This document shows positions 35,201 to 47,640 of a stretch of DNA of 64,000 nt, piece after piece. Origin of the DNA: Lotus japonicus (taxonomy: Eukaryota > Streptophyta > Magnoliopsida > Fabales > Fabaceae); assembly GCF_012489685.1 (NCBI RefSeq), contig NC_080043.1:42051127-42115126 (forward strand), given 5' to 3'. Each line of letters opens with the position of its first letter. Positions within the stretch are counted from its first letter, which is position 1. Both the position numbers and the translations under genes were made by a program. The notes beneath the pieces were generated by a model. That model saw nothing but the letters and a program-made list of their open reading frames with translations. It made no database searches and was not told where the DNA came from.

Positions 35201-38200
35201 TGCATATGGAAAATGATTTCCACGGTATAAGTCTGAGTTTGAATTCGCTTATCCTTTTTCCAGAAAAAAAAAACAAAAAACAAAACTTGTAATCAAAATG
35301 TTCGAGATAGATTTTGGCTAAAAGCTATTTTTGAGTGCAAAGTAATCAATACCCTTAATGCAATAAACAATATTGATCTTCTAAAGGATATTGTTTATTG
35401 CATTAAGGGTATTGTTTAAACAATACCCTTAGTTAAGCATCTACCAATCCAGAAGCATAGTAGAGCAACAACCAACCTTACGATATCATCACCAATTTCT
35501 GGTGTAATGGTGATGCTTCTTCGTATTCTACGAGCTTCTGATGAGGATGCACCATCTGACTTATAGCTGGATCTGAAAAATGAATAAACTCATCTATTTG
35601 AAAATGTGAGGAAGAAGAAGGCAATTTCATGAAGGTACATATGAAATGAACATATGCCCACACCATCAAGTTTATGTTCACTACACCTAGAGTGATGATA
35701 ATTTATCATTTATATTATATTTACTTAGTTAGTTTTCGGCCTTGTCTCTTCAGATGAAATTCAACTAACCGATGATTTTATCATGAACTTGAACTGACAC
35801 TGAATGTTATGGTTTTTTTTTTCAAGTTATTACGGCTTTATCCATGCAACAAAGTTTCATTAAGTAAATGCAACATGATTATGTCTAGAACCCATAGAAG
35901 TTACAAAATTACATGTTTTGATAAATAGTTACATATATACAACCAAAAAACAGGTGAAAAACATGACAGAACAAACCAAACTTGGATACAAAGAAATTGT
36001 GGAGTTAAGGAGCAACTGGTTTCCATTCAGTAAATAAGAACCCAGTAAAGAAATTTAATATAAGTGAAAAATAAAGTAGCCAGCAGCCAATCAAAGGCAA
36101 GGGGCAAATATTAGGAGCCATAAAGGCATAAACCTTGAAGTAGCCTGGTCATCGGCGAAATCCCTAAATGCAGTCCTGTCACCACTAAGCATGGACCGTC
36201 CACGCGCTCGAAATGATGGATGTTCTGGACTGTAAAACCAGATATATATGAAGACTAATAAGAGACTGAGCATAAATTATTAATAAGCTAAGATAGTAAG
36301 CACGATGAATTTGGAGATCATTCAAATACCACTTCCACTGATTCACAAGTAGACAATACATAGACCGATTAAAAAGACAAATTGGCATATCACATTCACA
36401 TCATCAATATACAAGGAGGTCACGCATCACTTTTTCAGCAGCAGAAAAGTCATCTTTAACCAATAGAAATAAGAAACCAAGTATGAGCACAAACATAGAT
36501 AATACACAGGCACATGCACAAGCACATCAAAATCGAAAGCTTGATACTTCAAACCAAGAATAGTTTGTAGCAGAATACGGGTTTTTCTAATCCAACCATT
36601 AGATTTTAGGGATTATTATGTTAATCATACATTCAGAATAAATACAATTGAATAGCACAAATGTGTAGACAATATTGTACATTTATCAACAAAATAAAAT
36701 TTATCTGAGATCTTCTAGTCACAGGTTACAAAGGCCTCTAGTATCACATACACAAGCTGCAGAAAATAAGACCAGAGCAAATATTGACTTAAAATATAAC
36801 TGGTTTCACAGAACTTGTGGTGGTCATAGCAGCATATCATCAAACACTTATTCTAAAAGTACCTGAAAATAGGTCTTTTGTATATTCTGATTGCTTACAA
36901 AATTTTATCCAAAACAAGTGAAAATGTGAGAAGAGATTTTCTTTAGAATACTTTTGTAAAATCATTTGAAACGAAGTCAAGAAAATACCCATAGAGCCAG
37001 CTAGCGAGTTAAATTGAAGGCTTTATCTAAAAAAAATCAAATCTAAAGGAAGTTTATATTTTATAAGCACCATGAATAAGTAACTAAAATCAAGATAATG
37101 ATTAAATGAACAATACCGATAACTTATTCTGAATCTAAAATGCATACTCATATCCAGAAAAACATAAGGAAAATATGGATAACCTTGAACTAGCAGTCCT
37201 CTGTTCAGCAATGACCTTCCTCCGACTACGCCGACCAAATGCAGTTGTAATGTTGGGTTCACTATGAGAGAAACTGAGGGAATTGACAAAACCATTCAAC
37301 AAAATATGGTTGGTATTCTACATCTTTAAGAGATTCTAGTCAAATAAGGTTCACAAACAATTGAAAGGGGTGAAAACTGATCATATTGAGGAAAACCCCT
37401 TTTAAAGTGATATGGTAAAAAAAACTAAGAATAGAATCTTTAACTGATAAAAAGGTAAACGGGACAACACATAAGATCCCAGGAATAGATGGAAGTTTTA
37501 CCTCAATTTCCTGTCCAGAGTAGAATTTGATCGTAACATCATATTTCGCAAGGGAATTCCTGAAACATTTGAAGATGCTTCAAATCTTCTATGGAATTGG
37601 AGGTTATCCTCCTTCTCTGCACTGTAAGAGAGCCAAGAAAATTAATAAAAGTCAATTGAATTTTCTTGTCGATGACAACATATGGCTTAAAAGGTCAATT
37701 GATCAATGTATAGTCAGATGTTGCAATCAAAAGTGCAAATTCAAAAGGTTTAGGGTCCATTTGTTTTCAAGTTGAGTAGAATACCTATTGATAGATTAAG
37801 TTAAAAAAATAAAATTTTGAAAGAATGCATTGTGTTAGAATCATTTGTCTGCAGAATTACTTGTGACGTGTAAACTGGGAATTGTGAGAGAAATAGAACA
37901 ACTGAATCTGAATCTGTTATTGTATTGTTGAAAGGTGAATACAACTATGACTTAACTACTATATTTATACTAGAAGCAAAGCTTCTTACACAAGCTATTA
38001 CTATTGTACTCTAATAGTTGGGAATACACGTGTCAGTTTGGTATCCCACATTAGTTAAAAGTGGCTAGATGAAGTTAATATAAGATAACAGACCCATATA
38101 CCAAATTGTTTTAAGATTTTGGGAAAAGATGTGGTGTCAGGTTTTCTTGGTGGTCTGTTGCTTTGCCCCATTGGTGCAACTGTGCAAGTCCCCCTCAGAA

Positions 38201-41200
38201 AGTGCTATCACAGCCAATGGTTCGACTACTGAGTATTTGAAGGAGGTGATTAGGTTATGTCTTTGGTCCTAGGCCATGTTTGTGAGACATGTTAGGAGCA
38301 CGCTTTGGCTCTTTGTGAGAACTTTTGTGACACGTTTGTAAGGAAGAGCCATTAGGCCTAAGGGAGAGCATAGTAACGTATTGTAGTGTGGTAGTAAAGA
38401 TTTTTGGGAATCCAAGTTTAAGTTTGAGTTCCACATTGGTTAAGAGTGGGCTAGATGAAGATAGTATAAGAGAATAGACCCATATACGGATATACCCAAT
38501 ATTTTAAGGTTTTGGGTTAATATGTGGTGTCGGGTTCTCTTGGTGGTCTATTGATTTGAACCGTTGGTGCGGGCACTATCTGGCCAACATGTTCAATAAA
38601 TATAGTTAAATTTTATGAGTCTCACACGTAGAAGACCTTTTCTCAATGGAAAAGTTATCCATGTTGACGTGATTAATTGTAGCATTGGTTAAGGGATTGA
38701 GACAACAAGGCTTAATTGGATGGATATGAAAATTGAGGACAAGATTGTCAATCTGTTGCAATATAATTAGGGGACAATCCAGTTCTGAGAAACAAAAAGA
38801 TAGCAAATTGCAACTGAGCCAAAGCAAAAAAAATAAAAAAATAGCCAGTTTCCAAGCCTTTCAGGATCTTACCTCTCTGAAACCCCATATAAAGGACTGT
38901 TTGGTTCTAATGGTGAATCACAAGAATCATTTTCTGCTGAATCACTCTCACCTGCTGCAGAAATGTGTGTCATAAGAATTGACTTGATTGATTGTGGTAA
39001 TAGTTGACCAGGAAAGCGCATAAGATCCACTAGGAATTCCACAGAATTTAACACAACTACAACAGACATATGCTTGTATGAGTCTACACATTCAGCAGCC
39101 CCATCATTTGGAAAACCCTGTAAAAGAGAAACAGTAATCCTTCAAAATTAGATACAAATACAATAGTAAAAAAAGTTGAATATCTGTAGTTCTTTTGCTA
39201 AATATATTCTCATTAGATTGTAAGCAACAGTAAACAAGTAGTGACGTGTTAGGCAGGGAGTGATTCTGATTAGCAACAAAAGAAATCAAACCTTACCATC
39301 ATAAGTTTACTTTCAAGACCTACAGTATCTGCTAATACTTTAAATAAGATAGCTCGAGGACGGCATGAACCATGTTTTATTTGCCCAAGCATCTGGACAC
39401 CACGATTCTCAAACACGTGGGAGCATTCCTCAAGTGCAGCTTTTGCTGGACTTTCTGCATTTGGCCGCTTATAAAAATCAGAAACCTGTGCAGAAAGTGA
39501 GGTCAAAGTAAATGCAGAGCACCTATACACTAAACTTAGAAAATAAACTGCATAATGAATTGAGATAATAACAAAAATTCTTATATATAATTGACATATG
39601 CCTAGCCTACCACGTACCTACAAAGTTGCAATTGATAATTAAGACGAATAATTTTTCACCTAAAAAAAAGTTCAAGCTGACTAAAACAAGAAATTAGAAA
39701 ATATAAATAGCAGAACCTACTAAAATGAACAAGTTTCTTAAAGATTGACAATGGAACTATTTTGGAAAGTATTGGCATTGTAAAAAACATTTTTGTACCA
39801 GGAAAAAAAAATTATGACGTGATGACAATAGAACAAATAATACTATATGAGGAAATCCATACATGGTAAACAAGAGCTACAAAATAAGATATAATAAAAG
39901 TCCATACTAATCCAGCAATCTTCTTAATCACCGCAGCTGGATTGGAGTTCAATCCCTTAACCAATGCCACAATTAATTGCTTCAACATGGATAACTTTCT
40001 ATCTTTCTCTGCATCCACAACAATGATATCAGCCCTAAAACCCTCTGCACCCAAAGCATGAAGCTCGTCCAAAGTAGGAATACTATCAAGAAAATTCTTG
40101 AGCCTTTTCTCCTGCACAATTTCAGATTAATTAGTGATAATAAAAGATGTTGGAAAAAACATTTTAGTTACATTATAAGAACAGGGATACCACATATAAA
40201 TTAATACAATATTCATGCCAAAAATGAGCTGAAGGTTATTGTAAAACAATGGAACGTTTTAAAACTATACTGCTAAGTAAATGGCTGGTACAAGTAATAA
40301 TTAGAATTCAACAAAATACATATATTAAAATGAATGGGCTGAATTATGATAGTCTTCCACCAAGAAACCTCAATAGCATATAATCATAACCATGTTGAAT
40401 TCCAAAATATACTTAGTTTAACTCTTCCTGCAAAACTAAATGATTCTTTCTTTTACAATCAATGATACCTCTAACAATAGTATGACCCTATAAACACCAA
40501 CTATACTGCATAGGCTAAAGAATTTTTACAATTCTTTGCCCTAGTATGCACCAGGCAAAGTAAACATGTGAATTGTGATGTCAAGTTAACAAGCACCTTC
40601 ACATGCAGATTGCTATCCAGCTCCACTAATTGCGTCAAGCACCACTTACATGTATGCTACACCACTCATACCAAGAAGAAGCAAAAGATCCCTAAAGCAT
40701 GTTCCTATTTCTTAAAATTTGTATAATCTGAGTACTTAAACTCAATGATTGTAGTTTGAGTACACCTGAACTTCCATCAAAAGAATTATAAAGAGGATGA
40801 ACAAGATAGTACAGAACGGAAGAAAATGTCCTCCCACTAAGTGAAGTTATATAAATAAAGAAAAAATGCCAAAAAAGATACATAGAAATTAATTGAAAAT
40901 TGATAATAAATAGGTTTCCTCCCATGTGACTCCAGCAAGAAGCTTCAACTCAGCGCAATTGTTATGAAGCCTCAACAAAAGGAATGTAACTGGTTTTCTA
41001 ACAATTCTAAAGGCCTATATTGTATAGAAAATACAACTATCCTCCAAGCTCGAGCAATTATAACAAGATCCATCAAAATATTTTGTGCTAGGAACTTACT
41101 GTATAAGAAAACAAGTACATAATAACAGCTATATAAAGAAAAGATACATAAGACTCGAGAACTTCAGGGGAAGGTTTGGAAAATAAAAAAACAAAGGAAA

Positions 41201-41601
41201 ATAAAAATCAAAACTGTTACAAACTTCGGAATTTTTCTCTAATGAGTATAAAATTTCACTTTTCAGTAACAATTATGCACAAGAAATTACTAGTGATTCT
41301 ACCAAGAGCAATTGTATATCCTCACTCAGGGAGCATATGAATCAATCCTCACCGGAACGACTGAATAAAAGCCATTTGGTATTGGTTCTGAAAGCATTCC
41401 AGTGCGCCAGAGAATTTGTGATGCCTTCTGAGGTGTCATGAAATCTTGGTTACAATGTCTAGGTGATTCTTTATTATTTAAAGTCTCATCTTGAGAGTCC
41501 AAAGAAACAGATCCAAATTTTTCAACGAAATCTGAAGGCCACCATGACACATTGGATGGCCTTTGCGCTACCGGCCCGGCATCTACTCGTGTCACCTCCA
41601 T
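29287..41601 (-). CDS. Raf-like MAPKKK with EDR1-type domain
   Basis: Sixteen exons splice in phase through GT/AG sites to 810 residues: 41601-41353, 40111-39908, 39485-39297, 39117-38873, 37621-37502, 37261-37184, 36229-36134, 35572-35477, 33822-33702, 32841-32553, 31237-31114, 30996-30977, 30728-30572, 30066-29778, 29583-29511, 29369-29287. An in-frame TGA precedes the ATG. Residues about 84-330 are EDR1/CTR1-type regulatory sequence (TLDELHALGAEGFRAD, GQIKHGSCRPRAILFKVLAD, DSYKHMSVVVVLNSVE), followed by a Ser/Arg-rich linker. The kinase domain (about 545-805) has GIGFFGEV, VAIK Lys 581, HRDVKSAN with Asp 677, DFG Asp 695 and GTPEWMAPE, so it should be active Ser/Thr kinase. It looks orthologous to the Arabidopsis At3g58640/At2g31010 group (from memory). 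Introns are swollen by repeats. Confidence 0.93.
31679..32440. repeat. Three-copy tandem array of about 250 bp in a kinase intron
   Basis: Copies begin near 31,679, 31,918 and 32,182 at AGCTCCAACCCTTAAAATT and run through a shared GGGGGAAA...TTTTCTTCTATTTAAA block to GTAGAAATCCAACCT. The middle copy has an extra duplicated CAGATCTGTCCAGATC. The array lies in the intron between the exons ending at 32,553 and starting at 31,237. Confidence 0.85.
33030..33345. repeat. G/C-homopolymer-rich insertion, probably a MITE
   Basis: Runs of G and C (for example GGGGGGGGGG near 33,220 and CCCCCCCC near 33,275) and alternating GGAGGG/CCCTCC blocks stand out in an AT-rich intron. Ends and target duplication were not resolved. 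Confidence 0.4.
34366..34739. mobile_element. Solo LTR in a kinase intron
   Basis: The 374-bp block starts TGTTAGGAAC and ends GTTCCTAACA. A 5-bp duplication GAGAT flanks it (34,361-34,365 and 34,740-34,744). No internal retroelement sequence is present. This is the expected product of LTR-LTR recombination. Confidence 0.85.
35347..35414. repeat. Perfect 27-bp hairpin in a kinase intron
   Basis: CAATACCCTTAATGCAATAA... (35,347-35,373) is followed after 14 nt by its exact complement (35,388-35,414). A third partial copy of AACAATACCCTTA lies at about 35,418. It could be a fold-back element remnant or a small-RNA hairpin. Confidence 0.85.
37830..38600. repeat. Repeat-rich intron block with a diverged direct duplication
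   Basis: The sequence at about 38,043-38,185 (CCCACATTAGTTAAAAGTGG onward) recurs at about 38,428-38,570 (TTCCACATTGGTTAAGAGTGG onward), including TGTGGTGTCGGGTTCTCTTGG-type wording. It resembles a dispersed legume repeat. No protein is encoded. Confidence 0.65.
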
Positions 41602-41747
41602 GATCTTATAAATTTGGAATGTAAGACCATTTCTGCACTTCTTAACTCATAAGAGGCGTATCAAAGCTAATGGTAGTTCTAAAACCACAAATCATTGAAA
41701 GACATGCTTTAGCTGCTCCAAGTTCTTCAAGCTGGAGACCACGTAGC
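41602..41747 (-). other. Second leader exon part of the kinase gene, with uORFs
   Basis: An acceptor (TTCATGCAG) ends at 41,748. Sequence from 41,747 to the ATG at 41,601 is exonic leader. It holds two short upstream ORFs: 17 codons starting MICGFRTT, ending at 41,642, and a 12-codon one overlapping the main start. The exon continues directly into the first coding exon. Confidence 0.6.
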
Positions 41748-42027
41748 CTGCATGAACCCAAATTTGAAGGTACATTACAAATCATCACATACGACATGAA
41801 ACAGAAGCATTTCCAGTCAACAGTCAATGAAGTCACGTACAAAGATAAAAAGTTGATAATTTTGTTCAAAAAACCCTAAGCTCCTCTTGCGTAAATTTCT
41901 TAACTTGATTATACAGCCACAGTATAAAATTCCAAAACAGATGAATAAAAACAATTTAACATTAAACAACCAGAAGTAGTAAATCTCTGTGCAAGTCTAT
42001 TATTCCTAATAAATTTTCATGGGTATG

Positions 42028-43295
42028 TGATAGGAACAGAGAATTATATTATAGAATAATTATACAAGCGCTGGTTTTCGAGAGCCAGCCTCTCCTAGTT
42101 CTGGAATTTGAGAGTCCAGACCTCTCCCACCATAACACACAACTTCTGAATAATCCTAACAGAAGATACAACTCCTATTTATAACCACTCCTATATTATT
42201 TAAATTCAAACCATAGCAGTTACCTAACTGCTTTAATCATAAAATTACCCAACTAATAAATTAAATAATAACTTCCTAACTGCTACTGTTCACGAGTACT
42301 GTTCATGCAGTTTCCTATCAATACCCTGCCCTAAAAGATCCACCTTGTCCCCAAGGTGATAATTCAGAAAAGTTTCTTGCACTATGGCCACAGATTTGCC
42401 AACTGATTTCACATGAAGGAAGCCTGAATCCGGTGGCTTTGCCGGAGGTCGTTTGGCGGTTACCAAATGGCATGGAATACAGCCCAAGGTGTTGGGATCA
42501 CCGACAGAGAGGTCTGGTGGCTTAGCCGGCGGACGATTGACGGTCATTGTCTTGCAACGGAGTGAGTCCGGCGGTTTTCGTGGTAGCCTTCCCGTGCGAA
42601 CTGCAACGCTGTTCTGGAATTGCAGAGTCTCAACCTTTGTCACCCTCAATTTCATCTTTACTATAAACTCAAAATACAGCGATGGTGAGTGTTCAACCCG
42701 CAATTTCAGTCTTCCTGTACCATCGAACCCTAAGTTGGCCTTTTGGGGCCAAACAGTGGATTCGTCCTCCGTTTCCCGTTGAAAGATGCAATCCTGTCTT
42801 TCCACCATGGTCGAACCATGCTGCAGCAACTGCTGGATGAGAGAGATCTTCTCTATTTCGTCCTTTCTCTGACATGCGATTTCCTCTCTCAAATCTGCAA
42901 TCTCCTTCTTTATTTGTCTAAGAAGGCCAATTGTTGTCTCCTTCTCCATTTCTTCACGATTCATTTGCACCACAGCACCTGGATGGTGCTCTGATACCAA
43001 ATTGATAGGAACAGAGAATTATATTATAGAATAATTATACAAGCGCTGGTTTTCGAGAGCTAGCCTCTCCTAGTTCTAGAATTTGAGAGTCCAGACCTCT
43101 CCCACCATAACACACAACTTCTGAATAATCCTAACAGAAGATACAACTCCTATTTATAACCACTCCTATATTATTTAAATTCAAACCATAGCAGTTACCT
43201 AACTGCTTTAATCATAAAATTACCCAACTAATAAATTAAATAATAACTTCCCAACTGCTACTGTTCACGAGTACTGTTCATGCAGTTTCCTATCA
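42028..43295 (-). mobile_element. Small non-autonomous LTR retrotransposon
   Basis: Two 293-bp LTRs (43,003-43,295 as 5' LTR and 42,028-42,320 as 3' LTR on the minus strand) start TGATAGGAA and end TTCCTATCA, and differ at only a few bases. The primer site TGGTATCAGAGC (initiator Met tRNA type) follows the 5' LTR after three bases, and a purine tract precedes the 3' LTR. The flanks are GTATG and GTTTG, a five-base duplication with one mismatch. The whole element is 1,268 bp with about 680 bp internal. It sits in the kinase leader intron. Confidence 0.85.
42290..42964 (-). CDS. ORF of the small LTR element
   Basis: A 224-residue frame starts at ATG 42,964 and runs into the 3' LTR. The N-terminal 60 residues look like a coiled coil (LLRQIKKEIADLREEIACQR). 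A repeated proline motif (GRLPRKPPDS, NRPPAKPPDL, KRPPAKPPDS) occupies the middle. No protease, RT, integrase or zinc knuckle is present. It may be a relic gag-like protein or a captured host fragment; function unknown. It is intact while LTRs are nearly identical, so it is either functional or very recent. Confidence 0.5.
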   Translation of the reverse strand: MNREEMEKETTIGLLRQIKKEIADLREEIACQRKDEIEKISLIQQLLQHGSTMVERQDCIFQRETEDESTVWPQKANLGFDGTGRLKLRVEHSPSLYFEFIVKMKLRVTKVETLQFQNSVAVRTGRLPRKPPDSLRCKTMTVNRPPAKPPDLSVGDPNTLGCIPCHLVTAKRPPAKPPDSGFLHVKSVGKSVAIVQETFLNYHLGDKVDLLGQGIDRKLHEQYS

Positions 43296-43920
43296 GTTTG
43301 TCATATATATTGAACCTGTAAACTAACCTCACTCTTAAAAGGATGGAGAAACCAAGTGGCTTGAAGCATAGAAGTTGACTAGGAGGCAAACTACCGAGAA
43401 CCTCTACAGACCACTTCCAAATCAAAGTCTTCCACACTAATAATGCAGCTACTGAAGTCCATTTATACAGTGATTAAGAGCAGAACATATTTAGGGTTGT
43501 GATTGTCAAAGGAATTGATTGACTAATCAATTGAATAACAGTTACTGACCAGATTAATTGCTGTATATAATTGTAGTTGACCAAGCCTGTAATTAGGATT
43601 AATTGTTGATTAGCTGTTACAGATCAGGGAAATTATTCCCATAATTAGGAGAGATATTATTTCCATATTTGTAATATGTTATCAGTATAAAGTTAGCTCT
43701 ATGCTGTGTACTCAGCATCAAGACAGTATTTTCATTCCATATTTTCCTGAGTTTGACATGGTATCACAGCTGGTTTTCGATCATATCCTAGTCTAGCCAG
43801 AAAATTCCTAGTCTCTTGTCCTAGACCATGTTTTTTTTCTCAGCCTTGTCCTAGTTCAGACCACGTTCCTTCGTGGTTATCCTCGATACACCCTTTGTCT
43901 TCGTTTTTTTTCTCAACCTC

Positions 43921-44710
43921 ATGGCTACAGAAAAATTTGATGTCTTATTTGTTCGCCTTAATGGCAAGAACTACTCAACCTGGGCATTTCAATTCGAAAT
44001 ATTTGTCACGGGTAAGGACCTTTGGGGTCATGTTGATCGCAGCGACCCAGCTCCTGATAAAGACAAACATAAGACTGAACATGCCAAGTGGGAGGTAAAA
44101 GATGCTCAAGTCAAGACATGGATCATCAGCTCTGTTGATCCCAGCATCGTTCTTAATCTTCGACCGTTCAAGACGGCTGCCGATATGTGGGACTTCCTAA
44201 AGAAAATCTATAGTCAGAATAACGCTGCTCGTAGGTTCCAACTGGAACATGACATCGCCATTTCTCAGCAGGAAAGTCTCTCGATCTCTGAATTTTACTC
44301 TCATTTCACGAATCTTTGGGCTGAATATACTGACATAGTCCATGAGAACTTGACTGCTGATGGTCTTAAATCGGTACAGTTAGTTCATGAAACTACTAAA
44401 CGAGATCAATTTCTTATGAAATTGAGATCTGACTTTGAAGGCATCAGGTCTAATCTCATGAATCGGAACCCTGTACCCTCATTGGATTCATGTCTCAATG
44501 AGCTACTTCGTGAAGAACAACGCCTCCTCACTCAAACATCCATGGAACAACAAAAGTCCACCTCTGTTCCAGTGGCATATGCAGCACAAGGAAAGCCAAG
44601 AGGGCGAGACATGAGTGCTGTTCAATGTTTTTGTTGCAAAGGCTTTGGACATCTTGCTGCAAATTGTTCAAAAAAGTACTGCAATTACTGCAAAAAGAAT
44701 GGACATAATC
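43921..44710 (+). pseudogene. Copia gag (3' truncated by inversion)
   Basis: The frame from ATG 43,921 gives a Copia gag: N-terminal RLNGKNYSTWAFQFEIFV, a UBN2-type helical capsid region (SQQESLSISEFYSHFTNLW), and a CCHC zinc knuckle (CFCCKGFGHLAANC). A second C-x2-C follows (CNYCKKNGH) and loses its expected end where the inverted block begins at about 44,705-44,715. Downstream codons to 44,859 are antisense integrase, not gag. It should have continued into protease in a single polyprotein. Confidence 0.85.
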
Positions 44711-45670
44711 GAGCAAATGGCGGTTTTTTCTTTCTGCTACCCCGTTTTGTTGGGGAGTTGAAGGGCAAGACCTTTGAGATAGAATACCATTATTTTGCAA
44801 GAACTCTTGAAACAAATGAGATGTGTACTCCCCTCCATTGTCAGAGCGAAGAATCTTAATTTTTGATGAAAATTGGGTTTGAACATAAGCATGGAAGAAT
44901 TTGAATGTAGAAAATACTTCAGCTTTTGAGCGCAAAAAATAGATCCATGTGAAACGACTATAGTCGTCAATAAAAGTGACAAAATATTTGTCATTAGCAT
45001 GAGATGTAACAGGGGCCATCCCCCATAAATCACTATGGATCATATCAAAAGGTTTTTCTACATTCGAATGATGAGTTGGAAAAGGTAGAATCTTACTCTT
45101 GCCAAGTTTACACGAACTGCAATCAAACTGAATAGTACTAAAAGATGGGATCTTTTTATTTTCAAGGAAACCAGATTTTAGCAAGTCATGAAGTACAACT
45201 GAGTTTGGATGACCAAGACGTTTATGCCACGTTTGGTAATCAACATTAGCAGAATTACAAGAAACAGAAGGCAATGAAAGACATTGAGACAAAGGGAAAT
45301 GGAGTGGAAAAAGACGTCCAACTTTAGGCCCCTTCACGATCATCTTCCCCGTGTGTTGATCCTGCACAAGACAACCAGATTTTGAGAATTCTACCCGACA
45401 GTCATTGTCAACTAACTGACCAACAGAAATAAGATTACTAGTGAGACCAGGGGACACAAAAACATCTGTTAGAGTTGAAGAAATATCACCAGTGGCTGTA
45501 ATAGGTAATTGGTTGCCATCAGCAGTATGAATCATGAGATTTCCAGAATATTTGGTGACATCAGTAAGGAATTGAGCATTGTTTGTCATATGGTGGGAAG
45601 CCCCAGAGTCAAAGTACCAAGGGGAAGAGGTAGAGAAAGATTTACCTTCATCTTCCTCCCCAAGAACGCA
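44710..45670 (-). pseudogene. Inverted Copia protease-integrase block
   Basis: Read on the minus strand, this holds the aspartic protease site (WYFDSGASHHMT), the GAG-pre-integrase zinc region (WHKRLGHPN, CSSCKLGK) and the integrase core with both Asp (IHSDLWG, ILRSDNGGEY) and the Glu region (TPQQNGVAERKNRHLLD). It then runs into antisense gag. On the plus strand the integrase C-terminal part (IECAFLGYS) resumes at about 45,670. Some 80-90 integrase residues expected between HLLD and that point are missing from both strands. The frame itself has no stop, so the rearrangement is young. Confidence 0.88.
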
Positions 45671-47640
45671 CAAAGCTCACTGCTCAATCTATTGAATGTG
45701 CTTTCCTTGGATACTCTACTCACCATAAAGGTTTTCTATGTTATGATCCTAGTCAATGTCGGATTCGGGTCTCAAGAAATGTCATCTTTCAAGAAAATAA
45801 ATATTTTTTTGCATCTCACCTAGACCATAGCTCTCCTTCAATTTCTGTTTTGCCATTGTTTTCTAGCTCTGCTATAGGACCACAATCAGCAAGACCTCTC
45901 TTGACGTATCAAAGGCGTGGTAATGTTGCTCCAAATTTGCCACCAGAACCTCCAAGGCCTCTTCAGGATCCTTCCCTGCAAGCTGATCCAGTACAGGCTG
46001 CACTACCAGACCTTCTACGACGCAGTTCTCGCGTTCGTAAACCACCTGAAAAGTATGGTTTCACCTCTCCCTTGTCTTTGACAGCAACTTTATCTTCTGT
46101 TTCTATCCCTTCCTCTTATAAACAGGCAATGGAGCATGAATGTTGGCAAAATGCTGTTGAAACAGAACTTCTAGCATTAGAAGAAAATCAGACATGGGAT
46201 GTGGTTCCGTGTCCACCATCTGTTAAGCCTCTTGGCAGCAAGTTTGTGTTTTCTATAAAACTTCGTTCGGATGGCTCAATAGACCGGTACAAGGCTCGAC
46301 TGGTTGTTCTTGGAAATAAGCAACAATATGGACTTGACTATGATGAGACCTTTGCACCTGTCGCCAAGATGACAACGGTGCGTACTATTCTTGCAATTGC
46401 TGCCTCCCAGTCTTGGACATTACATCAGATGGATGTCAAAAACGCCTTCTTGCACGGTGATCTCAAGGAGGAAGTTTACATCAAACTTCCGAGTGGTATG
46501 CCCACACTCTCCCCTAATGAAGTTTGCAAACTGAAGCGCTCTTTGTATGGTTTGAAACAAGCACCAAGAGTCTGGTTCGAGAAGTTTCAATCCACACTAC
46601 TTGGATTTTCCTTCACACAGAGCCAATATGATCCATCCCTTTTCTTACAAAGGACTTCAAAAGGTATCGTGGTACTCCTAGTTTATGTGGATGATATTGT
46701 GGTGACAGGGTCTGATCAAGAGGTTATTTCTACAATTAAACAATTGTTGCATTCAACTTTTCGCATGAAAGATCTTGGACAGCTCACTTACTTCTTGGGG
46801 TTAGAGGTACATTATCAGCCCAAAGGAATATTTTTAAATCAGCACAAGTATATTCAAGACCTGATCCAATTAGCTAGCCTCACCAATGTGACCTCAGTTG
46901 ACACCCCCATGGAAGTTAATGTGAAGTATAGACGGGATGAAGGTGACCTTCTAGAAGATCCCACTTTATATCGCAAGCTGGTAGGTAGTCTTATCTACCT
47001 CACCACCACCCGACCTGACATTTCTTTTGCTGTCCACACAGTCAGTAAGTTCATGCAATCACCTCGGCATTTGCACCTTTCAGCAGTACACCGCATCATT
47101 CGATACCTCATTGGTACCTCTAAACGTGGCTTATTCTTTCCTACTGGATCATCACTTCAGCTCCAAGCATACAGTGATGCTGATTGGGCCGGATGTCCAG
47201 ACACAAGGAAATCTACTACTGGTTGGTGTATGTTTCTGGGTGATGCTCTAATCTCATGGAAATGTAAGAAACAAGATTCGGTCTCAAAGTCATCAACTGA
47301 AGCAGAGTATCGCGCCATGTCTGTTGCTTGCTCCGAGATAATTTGGTTGCGTGGTCTTCTTGCAGATCTTGGGTTCCTTCAAACACAACCAATTCCACTA
47401 CATGCCGACAACACCAGTGCCATACAAATCGCAGCAAATCCAGTATACCATGAACGAACAAAGCACATAGAGGTTGATTGTCACTCTATACGAGAAGCCT
47501 ATGACCGCCGAGTTATCACTCTACCTCATGTCTCAACTGCTGTTCAGATTGCTGATATTTTCACCAAATCCTTGACACGTCAGCGCCACAATGTCCTAGC
47601 TAGCAAATTGATGCTTGTAGACTTACCAGCATCAATTTGA
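45670..47640 (+). pseudogene. Copia integrase tail, reverse transcriptase and RNase H
   Basis: The frame enters in the integrase C-terminus (AFLGYSTHHKGFLCYDP), crosses a proline-rich linker (RSSRVRKPPEKY) and then carries a complete Copia RT and RNase H. RT blocks are WDVVP, YKARLVVLG, DETFAPVAKM, QMDVKNAFLHG, SLYGLKQAPR, the catalytic LVYVDDIVVTG and GSLIYLTTTRPD. The RNase H has SDADWAGCPDTRKS, SSTEAEYRAM, HADNTSA and HIEVDCH. No stop interrupts it. It is separated from gag and protease by the inverted block, so it cannot be made as the normal polyprotein. Confidence 0.9.

Noticed and set aside
41642..41869. Minus-strand frame LQLEELGAAKACLSM upstream of the kinase start
   Set aside because: The frame stays open across the inferred leader splice but has no upstream ATG in either leader exon. 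Only its last 17 codons form a uORF.
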